Shown here: one piece after another, positions 6,255 to 8,342 of the stretch
How the letters are laid out: every line of letters starts with the position of its first letter
Numbering within the stretch: position 1 is the first letter of the stretch
Assembly: GCA_022013395.1 (NCBI GenBank)
Contig: JAKLQL010000605.1
Coordinates: 1-8,342 of the forward strand
Direction: 5' to 3'
Source: Acetobacterium sp.
Lineage (GTDB): Bacteria; Bacillota; Clostridia; Eubacteriales; Eubacteriaceae
DNA length: 8,342 nt
The notes under the pieces: generated by a model
Databases searched by the model: none
What the model was told of the DNA's origin: nothing
What the model saw: only the letters and a program-made list of their open reading frames with translations
Translations under genes and position numbers: made by a program

Positions 6255-7433
6255 ATGAGTAAAATTGTCTTTTTTTCGATTCCCGCTCATGGGCATACCA
6301 ATCCCACCATTCCGGTCGTTAAGGAATTGGTCAACCACGGCCATGAGGTCTGGTATTATTCGTTTAACGAATTTCAGGAAAAAATTGAAGCAGCCGGGGC
6401 TCGGTTTATTAGTTGCGACGCCTATCTGCCGATCATCTCCGCCGAGGAACTGGAGAAAAAAGCGGGCAAGGATTTTGCCGCCCTGATCGAAATGGTGGTA
6501 GACACCACCATTGCCATGGACGCGACGATCTGCCGCGAGCTCAGGGATTTCAGGCCGGACTGTATCGTCTCCGATTCGGTCTGCTTCTGGGGAAAATTGT
6601 TTGCCCGGAAATTGGCGATTCCCTTTATTTGTTCAACTACTACCTTTGCCTTTAATCAACACACCGCCCGATTGATGAAGCGGGGCTTTAAAGAAATGAT
6701 CGCGATGTTCACCGGGATGCCCCGAATCAATAAAAAAATCAAACAACTCAGAAACTACGGGTATGAAGTCAAAAGCTTTATTGCGTTGATCCAGAATGAT
6801 AATGTCACCGATACCATTGTCTACACTTCAAAGGTCTTTCAACCGATGGCTGAAACCTTCTCAAACTGTTATGTTTTTGTGGGCCCCTCGATTCTGGCAA
6901 CAGAAACTGCACCAGAGCCAAAAGGCAATCGGAACAGGATCTACATTTCTCTGGGAACGGTTTTGAACCAGAATGCGGACTTCTACAAAAACTGTCTCCA
7001 GGCTTTTAAAGATGAAGACGTGGAGGTGGTGATGTCGGTGGGTGAGAAAACCGATCTTTTAGCATTGGGGGGAATTCCCGATCATTTTGTGGTCGCATCC
7101 CGGGTCGATCAACTCGCGGTGCTTAAACAGTCCAATGTATTTGTTACCCATTGTGGCATGAACAGCGTGAATGAGAGTATTTATTTTGGCGTCCCGATGG
7201 TGTTATTTCCACTTCACAGTGAAGAAGGGGTGGTGGCTAATCGGGCTGCCGAACTGGGTGCTGGAGTTAAATTAAAAAGCTATCAGCCCGAGCAACTGCG
7301 CGCCGCGGTAAACACGGTTTTGAACGATCCGTCGTTTGTTAAGAATACCAAAATACTGTCGGAGAGTTTCAAACAGGCCGGCGGTCCAAAGGCAGCCGCA
7401 GCGTTTATTGAAGCAAAGGCTCAAAGTGAGTAA
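6255..7433 (+). CDS. MGT-type family 1 glycosyltransferase (macrolide-glycosyltransferase-like)
   Basis: This 392-residue, two-domain GT-B enzyme is the usual length for the MGT / YjiC / OleD group, which moves a sugar from UDP- or other NDP-sugars onto small hydrophobic acceptors. KIVFFSIPAHGHTNP (3-17) carries the candidate catalytic His12. RPDCIVSDS (100-108) carries the partner Asp107. ISLGT (231-235) opens the donor domain. VTHCGMNSVNES (297-308) and GVPMVLFPLHSEEGVVANR (312-330) form the nucleotide-sugar site. Where many MGT proteins have an acidic residue followed by Gln that holds the sugar, this one reads Glu323-Glu324, so donor preference may differ. There is no signal peptide or membrane helix, so it is cytoplasmic. 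Behind the XRE-AbrB regulator it may modify or inactivate a toxic natural product, or glycosylate a cell lipid. The acceptor cannot be inferred. Confidence 0.88.
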   Translation: MSKIVFFSIPAHGHTNPTIPVVKELVNHGHEVWYYSFNEFQEKIEAAGARFISCDAYLPIISAEELEKKAGKDFAALIEMVVDTTIAMDATICRELRDFRPDCIVSDSVCFWGKLFARKLAIPFICSTTTFAFNQHTARLMKRGFKEMIAMFTGMPRINKKIKQLRNYGYEVKSFIALIQNDNVTDTIVYTSKVFQPMAETFSNCYVFVGPSILATETAPEPKGNRNRIYISLGTVLNQNADFYKNCLQAFKDEDVEVVMSVGEKTDLLALGGIPDHFVVASRVDQLAVLKQSNVFVTHCGMNSVNESIYFGVPMVLFPLHSEEGVVANRAAELGAGVKLKSYQPEQLRAAVNTVLNDPSFVKNTKILSESFKQAGGPKAAAAFIEAKAQSE

Positions 7434-7530
7434 ATGGTGGGAGATCAGTGAGTTTTTGAACGACCCATCAACGCCTCAAAATCGTATAAAAAACAGGCAT
7501 TTGCGAAATTAATAACAACGAACAACGGTT

Positions 7531-7639
7531 GCTTTGGGTGCAGTTTCCACAAACAATTTCGTAACGTGTAGGCGAACAGTTCATCGAACTGTCCGCCGTA
7601 CAGTGTAGAAATTGTTTCGTGCGAAACTGGGCTCAAAGC
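7531..7639. repeat. About 109-base imperfect palindrome (long hairpin element)
   Basis: The two halves pair almost throughout. GCTTTG 7531-7536 pairs with 7634-7639, CAGTTTC 7541-7547 with 7623-7629, AAACAATTTC 7551-7560 with 7608-7617, GGCG 7571-7574 with 7594-7597, and CAGTTC 7577-7582 with 7586-7591, around the 3-base loop ATC. Single-base bulges separate the blocks. No T-run follows, and a separate terminator lies 40 bases downstream. Its apex (AGGCGAACA at 7570-7578 and CTGTCCG at 7589-7595) matches the reverse strand of the palindrome at 501-598. It is probably a dispersed palindromic repeat that has settled in a convergent gap. Confidence 0.75.
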
Positions 7640-7679
7640 TCACGGCCATATCGCAATTATCGATTATCTGATATTAAAA

Positions 7680-7743
7680 AGCCATCCTCCTGAAAAACGT
7701 CTATCTGTAAATTTACAGATAGACGTCGGTTAGGGGGATGGCT
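7680..7743. terminator. Bidirectional Rho-independent terminator with nested stems
   Basis: An outer 11-bp stem pairs AGCCATCCTCC (7680-7690) with GGGGGATGGCT (7733-7743), with one T-G wobble. It encloses a perfect 30-base palindrome (7697-7726; arms ACGTCTATCTGTAAA and its reverse complement). AAAAA lies just left (7676-7680) and ATTTATTTTT just right (7744-7753), so both strands have a T-run after the stem. It sits between convergent genes and can end transcription of the glycosyltransferase unit and of the exonuclease. It is larger than a usual terminator. Confidence 0.8.
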
Positions 7744-7794
7744 ATTTATTTTTCTGTCATCAATTGAGCATCGTTTTGGATTTGGTGAAGCGGC

Positions 7795-8342
7795 TCAAGA
7801 AACCTGAGCAATCGCACCGAGGTTTTCTTTTTTGAGCTGGCATTGTTTTTTGTAGGGGGAATGTTTGGTCTTAAATTCCGATGCCAAAGTGAGGGTGTCT
7901 AATTCTTCCACACAGGCAATCGAACCATTATGCAATTTCAAGGACTGATACAGATTATTGGTTGCCAGACAGTCAGACAGGGCCCGATGGGCATTGGTGT
8001 TTTGAATGGCACATTTTTCACAGGTGGACTTAAAGGTGTCGCCTGAACGTTGCTTTTCTCTGAACAACTCTTTCAGATCGATGAAGTCATTTTTTAAATA
8101 ATGATGCAGATGCGCTTCGCAATGATCATATAAAAAATTAATATCAAAATTAACATTATGACCGACGAGAATCGTACTGCCAATAAAGGCGAGGAAGGAC
8201 TCCAGCACCACTTCAATGGGATTCGCTTCGACAACCATCGCATTGGTGATACCAGTGAGATTTGAAATATAGGGATTGATAGGGTTCTTAGGACGGACTA
8301 AGGACTGATAGATGGAGGTGATTTTATTACCACATACTTTCA
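7795..8342 (-). CDS. DEDDh-type 3'-5' exonuclease (DnaQ/epsilon-like), N-terminus outside window
   Basis: The - strand frame is open through the right window edge and ends with TGA at 7797-7795, leaving 181 visible residues. It is a DnaQ-like exonuclease, which trims 3' ends of DNA or RNA with two metal ions. ITSIYQSLVRPKNPINPYIS and LTGITNAMV (about 8320-8235) are the standard lead-in segment. VGHNVNFDINFL (about 8165-8130) is the ExoII motif with its Asp at about 8145. HRALSD (7989-7972) is the ExoIII motif in the H-type (DEDDh) form. The ExoI DxE motif lies before the visible part. Some 50 residues follow ExoIII, with a K/Q-rich end and no recognised domain. It is convergent with the glycosyltransferase and unrelated to it. 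It may be a stand-alone exonuclease; whether a polymerase or helicase domain is fused at the missing N-terminus cannot be seen. Confidence 0.85.
   Translation of the reverse strand, partial: KVCGNKITSIYQSLVRPKNPINPYISNLTGITNAMVVEANPIEVVLESFLAFIGSTILVGHNVNFDINFLYDHCEAHLHHYLKNDFIDLKELFREKQRSGDTFKSTCEKCAIQNTNAHRALSDCLATNNLYQSLKLHNGSIACVEELDTLTLASEFKTKHSPYKKQCQLKKENLGAIAQVS

Larger units (their letters stand above)
7434..7794. other. 361-base convergent intergenic region without a convincing gene
   Basis: The region lies between the convergent glycosyltransferase and exonuclease genes. It holds a palindromic element of about 109 bases (7531-7639) and a double stem-loop terminator (7680-7743). 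A short duplicated AACAACG lies at 7514-7527. A 63-codon open frame on the - strand (7636-7445, TTG start) runs through the palindrome. It has no ribosome binding site that I can see and I do not call it a gene. The remaining sequence (7434-7513, 7640-7679 and 7744-7794) shows nothing recognisable. Confidence 0.7.

Noticed and set aside
7514..7527. Tandem repeat AACAACG x2 as the start of an array
   Set aside because: There are only two units, with no spacer pattern and no further copies, so it is not a CRISPR or minisatellite.
7445..7636. Small - strand gene of 63 codons
   Set aside because: It has a TTG start without a visible ribosome binding site, and its first half lies inside a palindrome, so coding pressure is unlikely.

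Overview
The window reads as a chromosomal segment of an anaerobic Firmicute (Clostridia). The evidence is strong AGGAGG-type ribosome binding sites, ATGA-coupled genes, a soluble GlpA/GlpB/DUF1667 dehydrogenase set, and an XRE-AbrB regulator. An acetogen of the Acetobacterium/Eubacterium type is a plausible guess, made from protein style and not from any search. The sugar genes look GC-richer than the right-hand flank.

Positions 1-5670, all on the + strand, hold a carbohydrate or polyol catabolic cluster. It begins with the C-terminal part of an FGGY sugar kinase (3-440) and an SDR-type sugar or polyol dehydrogenase (686-1444). A tightly coupled block follows: a GlpA-like FAD dehydrogenase with a C-terminal BFD-like [2Fe-2S] domain (1562-3019), a GlpB-like two-nucleotide-site flavoprotein (3016-4290), a DUF1667 cysteine-rich protein (4287-4751) and a class II ketose-phosphate aldolase (4741-5670). 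These last four genes overlap each other by 4 to 11 bases. Together they could oxidise a polyol or polyol phosphate, phosphorylate it, and split the ketose phosphate into DHAP and an aldehyde. The substrate cannot be read from the sequence.

Positions 5671-7433 hold a second unit behind its own probable promoter: an XRE/SpoVT-AbrB fusion regulator (5819-6253), then an MGT-type (GT1, macrolide-type) glycosyltransferase (6255-7433) one base downstream. A bidirectional terminator-like structure (7680-7743) separates it from a convergent, partial DEDDh 3'-5' exonuclease on the - strand (7795-8342).

The least explained content is non-coding. Two imperfect palindromes of about 100 bases (501-598 and 7531-7639) fold almost end to end, each with a 3-base loop. 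Their apices share sequence (AGG(G)CGAACA about 10 bases before CTGTCCG), although one lies inverted relative to the other. A third, smaller GC-rich palindrome lies at 1482-1506. The first and third sit in the gaps between the kinase, SDR and GlpA-like genes. They look like members of a dispersed palindromic repeat family. No CRISPR, tRNA, rRNA or intact insertion sequence is visible.
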